64,000 nucleotides of DNA, from positions 124,001 to 188,000 of the forward strand of contig JACKML010000002.1 in assembly GCA_024235415.1 (NCBI GenBank), given 5' to 3'. The first letter of the stretch is position 1, and each line of letters begins with the position of its first letter. The notes beneath the pieces were generated by a model that ran no database searches, was not told the origin of the DNA, and saw only the letters and a list, made by a program, of their open reading frames with translations. Below, one piece after another: positions 43,598 to 51,918 of the stretch. The DNA is from Chromatiaceae bacterium. GTDB taxonomy: Bacteria > Pseudomonadota > Gammaproteobacteria > Chromatiales > Chromatiaceae. Made by a program: the position numbers and the translations under genes.

Positions 43598-45096
43598 ACG
43601 GGTTCAAAAGCAGTAGTTACCAGCTCGTTCCGCTTAAGGACCTGACAGTCCCAAAAATTGACAAGCGCGGGCCTGACGGAGAAGGCGAGTTTACCTACGT
43701 CGACATAAGTAGCGTCGACAACAAGACCAAGCGCATTGGTGATCCTAAGCGGCTCCCGGCCGGCGAAGCGCCAAGCCGAGCCAAGCAGCGGCTGCAAGCT
43801 GGAGATGTCTTGGTTTCTATGACAAGACCGAATCTGAACGCTGTAGCGATAGTTCCGAGCGAATTGGGCGACGCTATCGGATCAACTGGATTCCATGTTC
43901 TTCGTGCAATCGAGGGAGTCGACCCAAAGTGGCTGTACTTCGGTGTTCAGTCGCATGATTTCGTATCTGTGATGTCTGGACTCGTTCAGGGTGCGCTTTA
44001 TCCAGCTGTTCGTCCAAAAGACATCAATGCATTCGTGCTGCCTGTTCCACCACTAGAGCAGCAAAAGCGCATCGTCGCGGAAATCGAAAAGCAATTCTCC
44101 CGCCTCGACGAAGCCGTCGCTAACCTCAAGCGCGTCAAGGCCAACCTCAAACGCTACAAAGCCGCCGTCCTCAAAGCCGCCGTCGAAGGCAAGCTCACCG
44201 AAGAATGGCGTGCTGCACAGGGACGTGCGAATGTCGCGGGAGGGCAGGAGCCCGGAGCGACCAAGTCCCATCCAGACGTCGAACCCGCCAGCAAGCTCCT
44301 CGACCGCATCCTCGCCGAACGCCGCGCCAAGTGGGAAGAAGCCGAACTGGCGAAGATGGAAGCCAAAGGCGAGGTCCCGAAGAACGACAAGTGGAAGGCG
44401 AAGTACAAAGAGCCTGCTGAGCCTGAGACCACCAATCTTCCCGCATTGCCCGAGGGGTGGGTATGGGCAACATGGGATCAGATATCCAACTGGGTGACTT
44501 ATGGTTTTACGAGGCCGATGCCTCATGTCGAGGCAGGGATGCCTATCGTTACAGCCAAGCATGTCGTCGCTGGAAAAATTGAGTTGCATGACACGCACAA
44601 GACGCCTTACGAGAACTATGCGCAGCTTTCAGACAAAGACAGGCCGGAAGCGGGCGATATCTTAATAACCAAAGATGGAACGATAGGGCGAGCTGCTGTG
44701 GTCCCAGAGCATGACGGCTTTTGCATTAATCAAAGCGTCGCGGTGGTATGGCTACGCTCTTGTCCAATTCTCCGAGAGTATCTTCTCGCTGTAATTGAGT
44801 CGGAATTCGTCCAAAAGCCCGTTAGGGAGAAGGCGCGGGGGGTGGCAATCAAGCATCTGTCGATAACTGACTTTGCAAAGCTAGCCTTGCCAATTCCCTC
44901 TATGCATGAGCAATCGCTACTTGCGGACGAAGTTGACCGCCGGCGATCCCTTATTAGGGAGGCGGAAGCTCAGGTAGATGCCAACCTTCAGCGAGCAATT
45001 CGACTCCGACAGGCCATTCTGGCGAAAGCCTTTAGCGGCATGCTGGCCCCCTTGGCATCCATACCAATAAGATCAGACGCCATAGGAGGTCAGTAG
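43594..45096 (+). CDS. hsdS: Type I restriction enzyme, specificity subunit
   Basis: DNA-recognition subunit, 500 residues. Two target recognition domains (about 1-150 and 285-430) alternate with conserved helical spacers: EIEKQFSRLDEAVANLKRVK at about 165 and EAEAQVDANLQRAIRLRQAI near 465. MTRPNLNAVAIVP is typical of the first domain. The second recognition domain is visibly AT-richer, as expected for exchangeable specificity segments. The start TTG overlaps the hsdR stop. The 3' end overlaps the next gene by one base, showing tight coupling. Confidence 0.92.
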   Translation: MNGFKSSSYQLVPLKDLTVPKIDKRGPDGEGEFTYVDISSVDNKTKRIGDPKRLPAGEAPSRAKQRLQAGDVLVSMTRPNLNAVAIVPSELGDAIGSTGFHVLRAIEGVDPKWLYFGVQSHDFVSVMSGLVQGALYPAVRPKDINAFVLPVPPLEQQKRIVAEIEKQFSRLDEAVANLKRVKANLKRYKAAVLKAAVEGKLTEEWRAAQGRANVAGGQEPGATKSHPDVEPASKLLDRILAERRAKWEEAELAKMEAKGEVPKNDKWKAKYKEPAEPETTNLPALPEGWVWATWDQISNWVTYGFTRPMPHVEAGMPIVTAKHVVAGKIELHDTHKTPYENYAQLSDKDRPEAGDILITKDGTIGRAAVVPEHDGFCINQSVAVVWLRSCPILREYLLAVIESEFVQKPVREKARGVAIKHLSITDFAKLALPIPSMHEQSLLADEVDRRRSLIREAEAQVDANLQRAIRLRQAILAKAFSGMLAPLASIPIRSDAIGGQ

Positions 45097-47780
45097 TGGC
45101 TAGTGAATTCCCGCGTGGTTCGGAATGGCGCAAATGGGACCTTCATGTACACACCCCGTTCACTCATCTTTCCAATGGCTATCAAGGTGACTGGGATGCG
45201 TTCGCTCAGGCCATTAGGGACGCTGACCTCGCCCTAATTGCGGCTACAAACTATTTCTGCTTTTCTCAGGATGAGATTGAGAGGGTTCGCCATGAGTTGG
45301 CTGCTCGTGGCTGCACGGCAGCCGTACTGCCAAACGCCGAGTTCAGGATAGAGCATCCGAACCAGCACGGTGAATGGATAAATATCCATGTGATCTTCTC
45401 TGAGCAAATTAATACGGCAGATATCAACGCTTCCCTATCGCGTCTGCCGTTGCTGAATACGACAGAAGACCAAAGGCCAGTATATTGTGAAATTAGCAGC
45501 CTTCAAGGGAGCGGATTGGATTTCACGAACATCTTGGTAAGTCTTCGGACTCTTTTGGAAACATTGCGGCGTGACTTTAAGCTAGGCAAAGATTTTGTTG
45601 TCGCTGCGTTACCGCGCGGGCATGGAGCGTTTCGCCCCGCCCAAGGTGATGGGCGAGGAAATGCACTTGCGGTCGAGATCGATAAATCGTGTCAGCTAAT
45701 GTTTGGCACTGATGGAGATCGGGAGTTTTATTTGAATGTAGCTAGGTATGAAGGGGCGCTAGCCAAGCCCGTTTATTCACATTCTGATGCGCATTCAACA
45801 GACGCGATTGGTGAGCGGTTTACCTGGGTAAAAGCTGATCCAACGTTCCAAGGCCTCAAACAAACCGTCTATGAGCCTGAGGACAGGGTAAAACTGCAAG
45901 CAAATTCACCACAATTGGATTTTCGGAAGCCGTTCTTCGAGAAGTTGCTCGCTTCGGGCGAGATTATGGGGGCTGATGGTCCAAGGTTTGGGGCTGTAGA
46001 GATTCCATTAAACCGCAATCTTGTCACTCTGATCGGAGGACGTGGTACAGGAAAAAGCATTTTGCTCGACTGTATCTTTAAGACATTCGGAAGAACATCT
46101 GCAGCTGATGATGGTCGGCTAAAACGCCTAAGCCCAGAAAATGTCCAGGTCCACTATGAGAAGTCGGATGGCGATCAAATAGTTTATGACGCCGGAAAAC
46201 AAGACCAGTTATCTTACTTGCATGTAAGGCAAGGAGATATTAGACAATATGTTACTCAGCCTGATGAGCTAAGTCGGCAAATCAAACAGCTGTTAGGTAT
46301 TGAATCCACGGACTCAGTTCCTGAATACGATTTTGAAGCTACTGATCTCCTTGAGAGAATACTAAAGTCAAAGTCTTGGTTTAAACAAGAGGATGCCGAC
46401 GGAAATCGTATAAATACAGAGGAACATAACAAGGCTCGATTGGATGGTAATAAGCAGCTGATCGAGACCATCACAACAGAGCAGAACAAAGAGCTCATAG
46501 AGCAGTACAAAAATAACAGGCAATCCGTGAATGCCAAAGAGGCTGTTCGAAAGTCCCTTCGCGAGCTGGCGGTGAGGAGCAAGGCGGACCGTGAAGAACT
46601 GTCGTCAATGATTGCTGATGTAAATGAGCAGGATTTAGGGGGAAGAATTGTACCGACTCCTGACTATAAGGCGTTTGACAACGCGATCGAAGAAATTGGC
46701 GTTGAGGTCGCTGCTGATATTGAGAAGCTTCGAGCAGAGAACAATGCAATCACTGAGCGATTCAGAGAGCAAGGGATAGATCAAGACATTAGCGGACTAT
46801 TGTCGAAGGTTGATCAATACCAGAAGGTTATTGACCAAGCAGAAGATAGGCTGCAGGAGATAGAGAGTAGAAAGTCCTCAATTTCCAACCTTATCCAGGA
46901 GCGATCACAACTCGCAGAACAGATTGCTAACGACATTGAAGGCCAGAAGGAAGATGTTGATTCGAGATTCGCTGAGCTGAAGCGAGGGCGAGAAGATTGG
47001 ACCTCTGATCAGCAAGGACTGGTCGAGCACCTGCTAAGCGAAATCGATGTCAAAGGCGAGGTGAAGTTCGATGTTGATGCCTTCTACGGCTGGCTCAAAG
47101 AGTTGCTGAACGGACAGAAATTTCGGAGTACCAATACAGAGTCTCAGCTTGATCGGATTCGCGATCGAATGGGGGTGTCATCTTACGAAGACTATCTGAA
47201 GTTGCTTCGTGGTGAGTCAATTATCACCGATTCTGGTGGAGAAAAGATCACTCTCGAACAGTTCGCTTCCGATGATAGTTACTTCTTAAAGACGAGCTAC
47301 GACATCTTTGACTACTTGTTTAGCTACCGGTATCGGACTAAGTACCTTGGGGTCAAGGCGGTCATAACCTACAAAGGGAAGACGCCAGAAAAGCTGTCAG
47401 TGGGCCAAAGAGGCACTTTTTACGTATGCATGAAGCTGGCTACCGACCCGTTTGGTAGTCCCTTTGTTTTCGATCAGCCTGAAGATGATCTCGATAACGA
47501 ATTCATCATGGATGAATTGGTCCCATTATTCCGAAAGATCAAGAAATATCGCCAAGTAATCGTTGCGACCCACAACGCTAACTTGGTGGTGAATGCGGAT
47601 GCAGAGCAGGTCATTGTTGCCTCAAACAATGATGAGGTCCTGACCTACGAATCCGGATCGCTGGAGCACTCAGAAAGCGCTACTGGCAAAGGCATCAGAG
47701 AAGAAGTGTGCCGGGTCCTTGAAGGTGGGCGTACGGCGTTCGAGAAACGCGAATGGAAATACGGTTTTAGGCATATCTGA
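45096..47780 (+). CDS. PHP-domain/ABC-ATPase protein (TrlF-like) linked to the restriction system
   Basis: An 894-residue protein with an N-terminal PHP phosphoesterase domain (WDLHVHTPF at about 14-22, further metal ligands in YSHSDAHSTDA near 228). An SMC/ABC-type ATPase follows: Walker A IGGRGTGKS at about 311-319, signature LSVGQRG at about 767, Walker B FVFDQPEDD at about 789, and switch His in ATHNANL at about 823. Between them is a coiled-coil of some 250 residues. It resembles TrlF-family proteins of defence islands, which sit beside type I systems much as PrrC and RloC do. Its sequence is clearly AT-richer than neighbours. The catalytic substrate is unknown. Confidence 0.82.
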   Translation: MASEFPRGSEWRKWDLHVHTPFTHLSNGYQGDWDAFAQAIRDADLALIAATNYFCFSQDEIERVRHELAARGCTAAVLPNAEFRIEHPNQHGEWINIHVIFSEQINTADINASLSRLPLLNTTEDQRPVYCEISSLQGSGLDFTNILVSLRTLLETLRRDFKLGKDFVVAALPRGHGAFRPAQGDGRGNALAVEIDKSCQLMFGTDGDREFYLNVARYEGALAKPVYSHSDAHSTDAIGERFTWVKADPTFQGLKQTVYEPEDRVKLQANSPQLDFRKPFFEKLLASGEIMGADGPRFGAVEIPLNRNLVTLIGGRGTGKSILLDCIFKTFGRTSAADDGRLKRLSPENVQVHYEKSDGDQIVYDAGKQDQLSYLHVRQGDIRQYVTQPDELSRQIKQLLGIESTDSVPEYDFEATDLLERILKSKSWFKQEDADGNRINTEEHNKARLDGNKQLIETITTEQNKELIEQYKNNRQSVNAKEAVRKSLRELAVRSKADREELSSMIADVNEQDLGGRIVPTPDYKAFDNAIEEIGVEVAADIEKLRAENNAITERFREQGIDQDISGLLSKVDQYQKVIDQAEDRLQEIESRKSSISNLIQERSQLAEQIANDIEGQKEDVDSRFAELKRGREDWTSDQQGLVEHLLSEIDVKGEVKFDVDAFYGWLKELLNGQKFRSTNTESQLDRIRDRMGVSSYEDYLKLLRGESIITDSGGEKITLEQFASDDSYFLKTSYDIFDYLFSYRYRTKYLGVKAVITYKGKTPEKLSVGQRGTFYVCMKLATDPFGSPFVFDQPEDDLDNEFIMDELVPLFRKIKKYRQVIVATHNANLVVNADAEQVIVASNNDEVLTYESGSLEHSESATGKGIREEVCRVLEGGRTAFEKREWKYGFRHI

Positions 47781-48078
47781 GTATGGCAAGCGATCAAATC
47801 GTCCAAAAACTCTGGAACTACCGCAACGTCCTTCGTGACGACGGCATGAGCTACGGCGACTACGTCGAGCAGCTCACCTACCTGCTGTTCCTCAAGATGG
47901 CCGACGAGCGCACCCAGGCGCCCTACAACCAACCCAGCATCGGTCCGAAGCAGTACAGCTGGTCCAGCCTGATCAAGAAGGACGGCGACGAGCTGTTCGA
48001 CCAGTTTTCAGGCTCGCGCTGTCCTGCGCTCGCACGAAAACCCGGCCCTTGGCTCCTGCCTCGGGCGTTCGGCGGGAC

Positions 48079-48097
48079 CGAAGTCCACCGGACTTCG
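48079..48097. repeat. Perfect hairpin within the first insertion of the decayed hsdM
   Basis: CGAAGTCC and GGACTTCG form a perfect 8-bp stem with a three-base loop inside the foreign segment of about 115 bases at 48004-48118. That segment differs from the two 74-bp elements further on. Confidence 0.65.
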
Positions 48098-48189
48098 TTC
48101 TTTTCCCGCCTCACCCACCATGCCCTCGATGCGCTGGGCAAGGAAAAGGGCCTGCTCGGCCAGATCTTCAACAAGGCCCAGAACAAGTT

Positions 48190-48263
48190 GGATTCGCGCC
48201 ATCCCTGGCGCTCACCCTGCGGGCGCGCTTCGCGCGTCCAAACCCGCTCCAGGCGGGTTTGTC
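48190..48263. repeat. Three-hairpin mobile element, copy A
   Basis: Three successive stems: GCGCCA/TGGCGC (48196-48201 with 48206-48211), CGCGC/GCGCG (48224-48228 with 48232-48236) and AAACCCGC/GCGGGTTT (48240-48247 with 48253-48260). It is absent at the same point of the intact hsdM, where the sequence reads TTCCAGG. Confidence 0.8.
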
Positions 48264-48406
48264 AGGACCCGGCCAAGCTGTCTCGCCTGCTGGAGACCGC
48301 TCCTGCGCATCCCCGCGCCCGCGGCATTCGGACATCCTGTCCATCAAAGTACGCCCAGGACACCAAGTCCGGCGCCGGCCAGTACTTCACCTCGCGTGCT
48401 CTGATG

Positions 48407-48497
48407 GACTCGGCCCATCCATGGGCCTCAGCCTTCGGCCGAGCTTCGCTCGTCCAATCCCGCTCCGTGCGGAATTGTCGCTCCCGGCGAAATTGTC
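48407..48497. repeat. Three-hairpin mobile element, copy B
   Basis: Same architecture as copy A with compensating changes: GGCCCA/TGGGCC (48412-48417 with 48422-48427), CGAGC/GCTCG (48440-48444 with 48448-48452) and a third stem AATCCCGC/GCGGAATT with one mismatch. An extra short GCTCCCGGCGAAATTGTC tail follows. The intact hsdM reads ATCCAGG at this point. Confidence 0.8.
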
Positions 48498-48582
48498 AGG
48501 CCATGGTCGATGTCATGGCACCGGAGCCTGGCGATACCATTGCCAACCCGGGCTGCGGCACCGATGGCTTTCTGCGCGCGGC

Positions 48583-49092
48583 ATGATCATCCACTGCTCC
48601 AAGAAGCTCGCCACCAAACTGCCGGAGGTGTCATCGACACTGCTGCAGGAAACAAGTCTGCTCGGCAGTTGGCATGCCCACCTGTTCACACTGGACCGTC
48701 GTCAGTGCGTGATGTTCTGCCACGACGCCACCCGTTACTGCCTGTTCCTCGCCGGCCTGCGCAAGCCGCATTTCGCGGAACTCGGCAGCAAATGGTTCCG
48801 CGAACTGTTCACGGCCACGCTGGCGGTGGTCGGTGTTCCCGATACGAAGATCAAGAAGGTTGAGCTGATGCTCGGGCCTGTCCGCTTCGATACCGCCACC
48901 GACCGCTCGGTGCAAGGCTCGATCAACATCGCCCGCCAGGATCTGCAGGCCTGGGTATTCCAGCTGCCGAACGTGATGGACCTGGACCCATTGAAGGTGT
49001 CGGTCTGGCTCAACCAGCGTCCGGTGACGGTCAGGGGAAAGTTCATTCACCCGGATCGTGAGATGCAACAACGCTTGGCGGAGGTGGGTTAG
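48583..49092 (+). CDS. DUF6933 family protein
   Basis: A 169-residue soluble protein that begins MIIHCSKKLATKLPE and includes LGSWHAHLFTLDRRQCVMFCHDATRYCL, features I associate with the DUF6933 family. No function is established to my knowledge. Its ATG overlaps the stop of the decayed hsdM (ATGA), so the insertion of this gene, or the truncation of hsdM, occurred exactly at this junction. GC content is like the surrounding chromosome. Confidence 0.7.
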   Translation: MIIHCSKKLATKLPEVSSTLLQETSLLGSWHAHLFTLDRRQCVMFCHDATRYCLFLAGLRKPHFAELGSKWFRELFTATLAVVGVPDTKIKKVELMLGPVRFDTATDRSVQGSINIARQDLQAWVFQLPNVMDLDPLKVSVWLNQRPVTVRGKFIHPDREMQQRLAEVG

Positions 49093-49161
49093 GGATGCCG
49101 CTTGGCCTAGAATCTATGCCACCAACGGCAGGTCAAAGGCGCATTTCTTGAAGGTGGACAG

Positions 49162-49452
49162 ATGAACAGACAGCAGACGTTACAAACCCTGAAGGCGGCC
49201 AAGCCGGTGCTGGCCGAGCGCTACGGTGTGACGCGGCTCGCGTTGTTCGGTTCGACTGCGCGCGGCGAGGCACACCCGGACAGCGACGTCGACATCGTTG
49301 TCGGTTTCGACGGGCCGGCCACGTCGGCGCGGTACTTCGGCGTGCAGTTCTACTTTGAAGACGTGCTGGGTTGCGCTGTCGACCTAGTGAAAGAAAAGGC
49401 CATGCGTCCAGAGCTGAAACCGTTCATCGAACGCGAGGCCGTGAATGTCTGA
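49162..49452 (+). CDS. MNT-type nucleotidyltransferase (antitoxin-like), unpaired
   Basis: A 96-residue minimal nucleotidyltransferase. The active-site motif is LFGSTARGEAHPDSDVDIVV, with GS and DxD intact. MNT proteins of this type usually act as antitoxins that AMPylate HEPN toxins. No HEPN gene follows; instead a short 13-codon frame overlaps its end and then a second MNT gene begins. It may have lost its toxin or may cross-act with the next pair. Confidence 0.85.
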   Translation: MNRQQTLQTLKAAKPVLAERYGVTRLALFGSTARGEAHPDSDVDIVVGFDGPATSARYFGVQFYFEDVLGCAVDLVKEKAMRPELKPFIEREAVNV

Positions 49453-49472
49453 AGGCGAGTGGGGTAACTACT

Positions 49473-49808
49473 ATGAACGCGACTGACACCCTGATGATTG
49501 CAGATGACCTTTTGGTTTCCCGAAGTGGTCTGGACCGGCTCGCGATGCAGTATCACATCCGCAAGCTGAGTTTGTTCGGCTCGGCGGCCCGGGGTGAACT
49601 GCGCCCAGACAGCGATATCGATCTGCTGGTCGAGTTCGAACCGGGCAAGGCACCTTCGCTGTGGTCGGCAGTGGATTTGCAGGATGCGTTCTCTCGCCTG
49701 TTTGGGGGACGAAGTGTTGACATGGTGCCACCTGAGGTTCTGCGCAATCCCTATCGCAGAAAAACCATCGAACGGGATTTGAAGGTATTGGTCGATGAAG
49801 CCGCTTGA
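49473..49808 (+). CDS. MntA-type nucleotidyltransferase antitoxin
   Basis: A 111-residue nucleotidyltransferase with SLFGSAARGELRPDSDIDLLVEF, the MNT active-site motif with its acidic residues intact. It overlaps the following HEPN gene by 14 bases, the usual MntA-HepT arrangement. In characterised systems the antitoxin AMPylates a Tyr of the HEPN toxin. The ATG at 49473 is the natural start. Confidence 0.9.
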   Translation: MNATDTLMIADDLLVSRSGLDRLAMQYHIRKLSLFGSAARGELRPDSDIDLLVEFEPGKAPSLWSAVDLQDAFSRLFGGRSVDMVPPEVLRNPYRRKTIERDLKVLVDEAA

Positions 49809-50151
49809 ACGGGATGCCGCTTATCTTTGGGATATGCTCGATGCGGCGAAACAGGCTGCCGAACTCTCGGATGGCATCGGGCTGGACGGTCTGCTTAACG
49901 ATATCCGGACCCGCTACGCGATCGAGCGGGCGCTGGAGATCATCGGCGAAGCCGCGCGACGGGTTTCTCACGAGACAACAGCAGCCCATCCGGAGATTCC
50001 ATGGAAGGGAATCATCGGATTCCGCAATGTCCTCGCACACGAATATGGTGCGATCGACTATCACCGGCTCTACACCGTGCTCCGGGACGATCTCCCTGAA
50101 TTGGTGGTTGCTCTCGAAAATATCATCGCCTTGATTGAAGACCTCAGATGA
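49795..50151 (+). CDS. HepT-type HEPN toxin ribonuclease
   Basis: A 118-residue all-helical HEPN protein (DUF86/HepT family). The catalytic RxxxxHxY motif is FRNVLAHEY at about residues 75-83 and is intact, as is RYAIERALEIIGEAARRVS. It is expected to cleave RNA when freed from its antitoxin, and the Tyr in the motif is the known AMPylation site. It overlaps the MNT gene and lies just upstream of the intact hsdM. Confidence 0.9.
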   Translation: MKPLERDAAYLWDMLDAAKQAAELSDGIGLDGLLNDIRTRYAIERALEIIGEAARRVSHETTAAHPEIPWKGIIGFRNVLAHEYGAIDYHRLYTVLRDDLPELVVALENIIALIEDLR

Positions 50152-50292
50152 ATCCGGCCGCCGTTGTTCGGAAGCTCGGGGCCTACCGCACTGGCCCGGA
50201 GCTTGGACAGAGCCGCGCCCGTCGCCGGATCGCGAGCACACAGTTACCTGCGCTCCTCCCGGCTCACCCTCCACGACGACAAGACTGACGCA

Positions 50293-51840
50293 ATGAGCCC
50301 TTCCGACATCACGAACAAGCTGTGGAATTATTGCCATGTCCTGAGGGACGACGGCATGAGCTACGGCGACTACGTCGAACAGCTCACCTACCTGCTGTTC
50401 CTCAAGATGGCCGACGAGCGCACCCAGGCGCCGTACAACCAGCCCAGCATCGTGCCGCAGCAGTACAGCTGGTCCAGCCTCATCAAGAAGGACGGCGACG
50501 AGCTGTTCGACCACTACCGCCATGCCCTCGATGCACTGGGCAAGGAAAAAGGCCTGCTCGGCCTGATCTTCAACAAGGCCCAGAACAAGTTCCAGGACCC
50601 GGCCAAGCTGCGTCGCCTGCTCGTGGACCTGATCGACAAAGAAAACTGGTCGGTGATGAGCGCTGACGTGAAGGGCGATGCCTACGAGGGGCTGCTGGAG
50701 AAGAACGCCCAGGACACCAAGTCCGGCGCCGGCCAGTACTTCACCCCGCGTGCGCTGATCCAGGCCATGGTCGATGTCATGGCCCCGGAGCCCGGCGAGA
50801 CCATCGCCGACCCGGCCTGTGGCACCGGCGGCTTCCTGCTCGCGGCGCACCAGTACCTGGTCGACAACTATCCCAACATGACCAAGCCGCAGAAGAAGGC
50901 GCTCAAGGCAGAGACCTTCAAGGGCTGGGAGCTGGTACAGAGCACCGCGCGCCTGTGCGCCATGAACATGCTGCTGCACGGCATCGGCGACCAGCAATAC
51001 GAACCCATCGTGGTGAGCGACTCCCTGGCGTCGGATCCGGGCGACCGGTTCGACCTGATCCTGGCCAATCCGCCCTTCGGCAAGAAGAGCGGCACCACCA
51101 TCGTCGGCGAGGGTGGCAAGGTCAGCAAGGAGCGCGACACTGTCGAGCGCGACGACTTCTGGGCCACCACCTCCAACAAGCAGCTCAACTTTGTCCAGCA
51201 CATAAAGACGCTGTTGAAAGTGAACGGCCGCGCCGCCGTGGTGGTGCCGGACAACGTGCTGTTCGAAGGCGGCGCCGGCGAGACCATCCGCCGCAAGCTG
51301 CTGCACGAATGCGACGTCCACACCCTGCTGCGTCTGCCCACCGGCCTGTTCTACGCCCAGGGCGTGAAGGCCAACGTGCTGTTCTTCGACAAGAAGCCGG
51401 CCAGCGAGACCCCGTGGACGCGCAGGCTGTGGATCTACGATCTGCGCACCAATAGGCACTTCACCCTCAAGACCAACCCGCTCAAGCGCGAAGATCTCGA
51501 TGACTTCGTTAAGTGCTATGTGCCGGAGGCGCCGCATCTGCGGGTGCCGACTTGGCATGGCGATGATTCCCCTCACCCTGGCCCTCTCCCGGGGGGAGAG
51601 GGGACAATACATGAAGGGCGCTGGCGTGCTTTTGACTACGAAGAATTGATCAAACGCGACAAGGCCAGTCTGGACATCTTCTGGTTGAAGGATGAGTCGC
51701 TGGAGAATTCAGACAACCTGCCGGAGCCCGGTGTCATTGCGGCCGACATAGTTGAGGATCTTGAGGCGGCATTGGCACAGTTTCGGGAGATAGCCACGGA
51801 CCTCGGTGCAGACGTGGTGAATGATGTCATCAACGGCTGA
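50293..51840 (+). CDS. hsdM: Type I restriction enzyme, modification (N6-adenine methyltransferase) subunit
   Basis: Methylates adenine at the HsdS target site, 515 residues. The N-terminal HsdM domain has DDGMSYGDYVEQLTYLLF. The SAM motif is DPACGTGGFLLAAHQYL, and the catalytic motif is LILANPPFGKKSG. This is the only M subunit here with both motifs, so it probably serves the upstream hsdR/hsdS despite being 5 kb away behind a decayed copy and a toxin-antitoxin pair. Near residue 430 a palindromic repeat adds SPHPGPLPGGEGT in frame. The ATG at 50293 gives the usual N-terminus, though its ribosome binding site is weak. Confidence 0.93.
   Translation: MSPSDITNKLWNYCHVLRDDGMSYGDYVEQLTYLLFLKMADERTQAPYNQPSIVPQQYSWSSLIKKDGDELFDHYRHALDALGKEKGLLGLIFNKAQNKFQDPAKLRRLLVDLIDKENWSVMSADVKGDAYEGLLEKNAQDTKSGAGQYFTPRALIQAMVDVMAPEPGETIADPACGTGGFLLAAHQYLVDNYPNMTKPQKKALKAETFKGWELVQSTARLCAMNMLLHGIGDQQYEPIVVSDSLASDPGDRFDLILANPPFGKKSGTTIVGEGGKVSKERDTVERDDFWATTSNKQLNFVQHIKTLLKVNGRAAVVVPDNVLFEGGAGETIRRKLLHECDVHTLLRLPTGLFYAQGVKANVLFFDKKPASETPWTRRLWIYDLRTNRHFTLKTNPLKREDLDDFVKCYVPEAPHLRVPTWHGDDSPHPGPLPGGEGTIHEGRWRAFDYEELIKRDKASLDIFWLKDESLENSDNLPEPGVIAADIVEDLEAALAQFREIATDLGADVVNDVING
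51569..51603. repeat. GC-rich palindromic repeat in frame within hsdM, reverse orientation
   Basis: CCCCTCACCCTGGCCCTCTC then GGGGGGAGAGGGG, the reverse complement of the hsdR repeat consensus. It is read through as SPHPGPLPGGEG, between two conserved parts of the HsdM C-terminus. Confidence 0.75.
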
Positions 51841-51918
51841 TTCGCCCTATGGCTCGCTGCTGGTCACCTGTGTTTGGAGCGCTGAGCCGCAGCATTTGAT
51901 CGACGGGGATCTAGCGCC

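Larger units (their letters stand above)
47783..48586 (+). pseudogene. hsdM: Decayed, truncated copy of hsdM
   Basis: Begins two bases after the TrlF-like stop. Residues 1-60 match the intact HsdM at 50293 almost exactly (WNY, DDGMSYGDYVEQLTYLLFLK). The match is then broken by foreign in-frame segments: about 48004-48118, 48190-48263 and 48407-48497. The stretch equivalent to VDLIDKENWSVMSADVKG is replaced. The SAM-binding motif has decayed from DPACGTGGF to NPGCGTDGF, and the frame stops there, before the catalytic NPPF motif. It cannot be a working methyltransferase. It probably marks the original M gene of the R-S-TrlF-M operon. Confidence 0.85.

Noticed and set aside
49446..49487. Short frame MSEGEWGNYYERD overlapping the end of the first MNT gene
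   Set aside because: Only 13 codons. It may be a stub of a lost HEPN gene, but that cannot be supported from so few residues.
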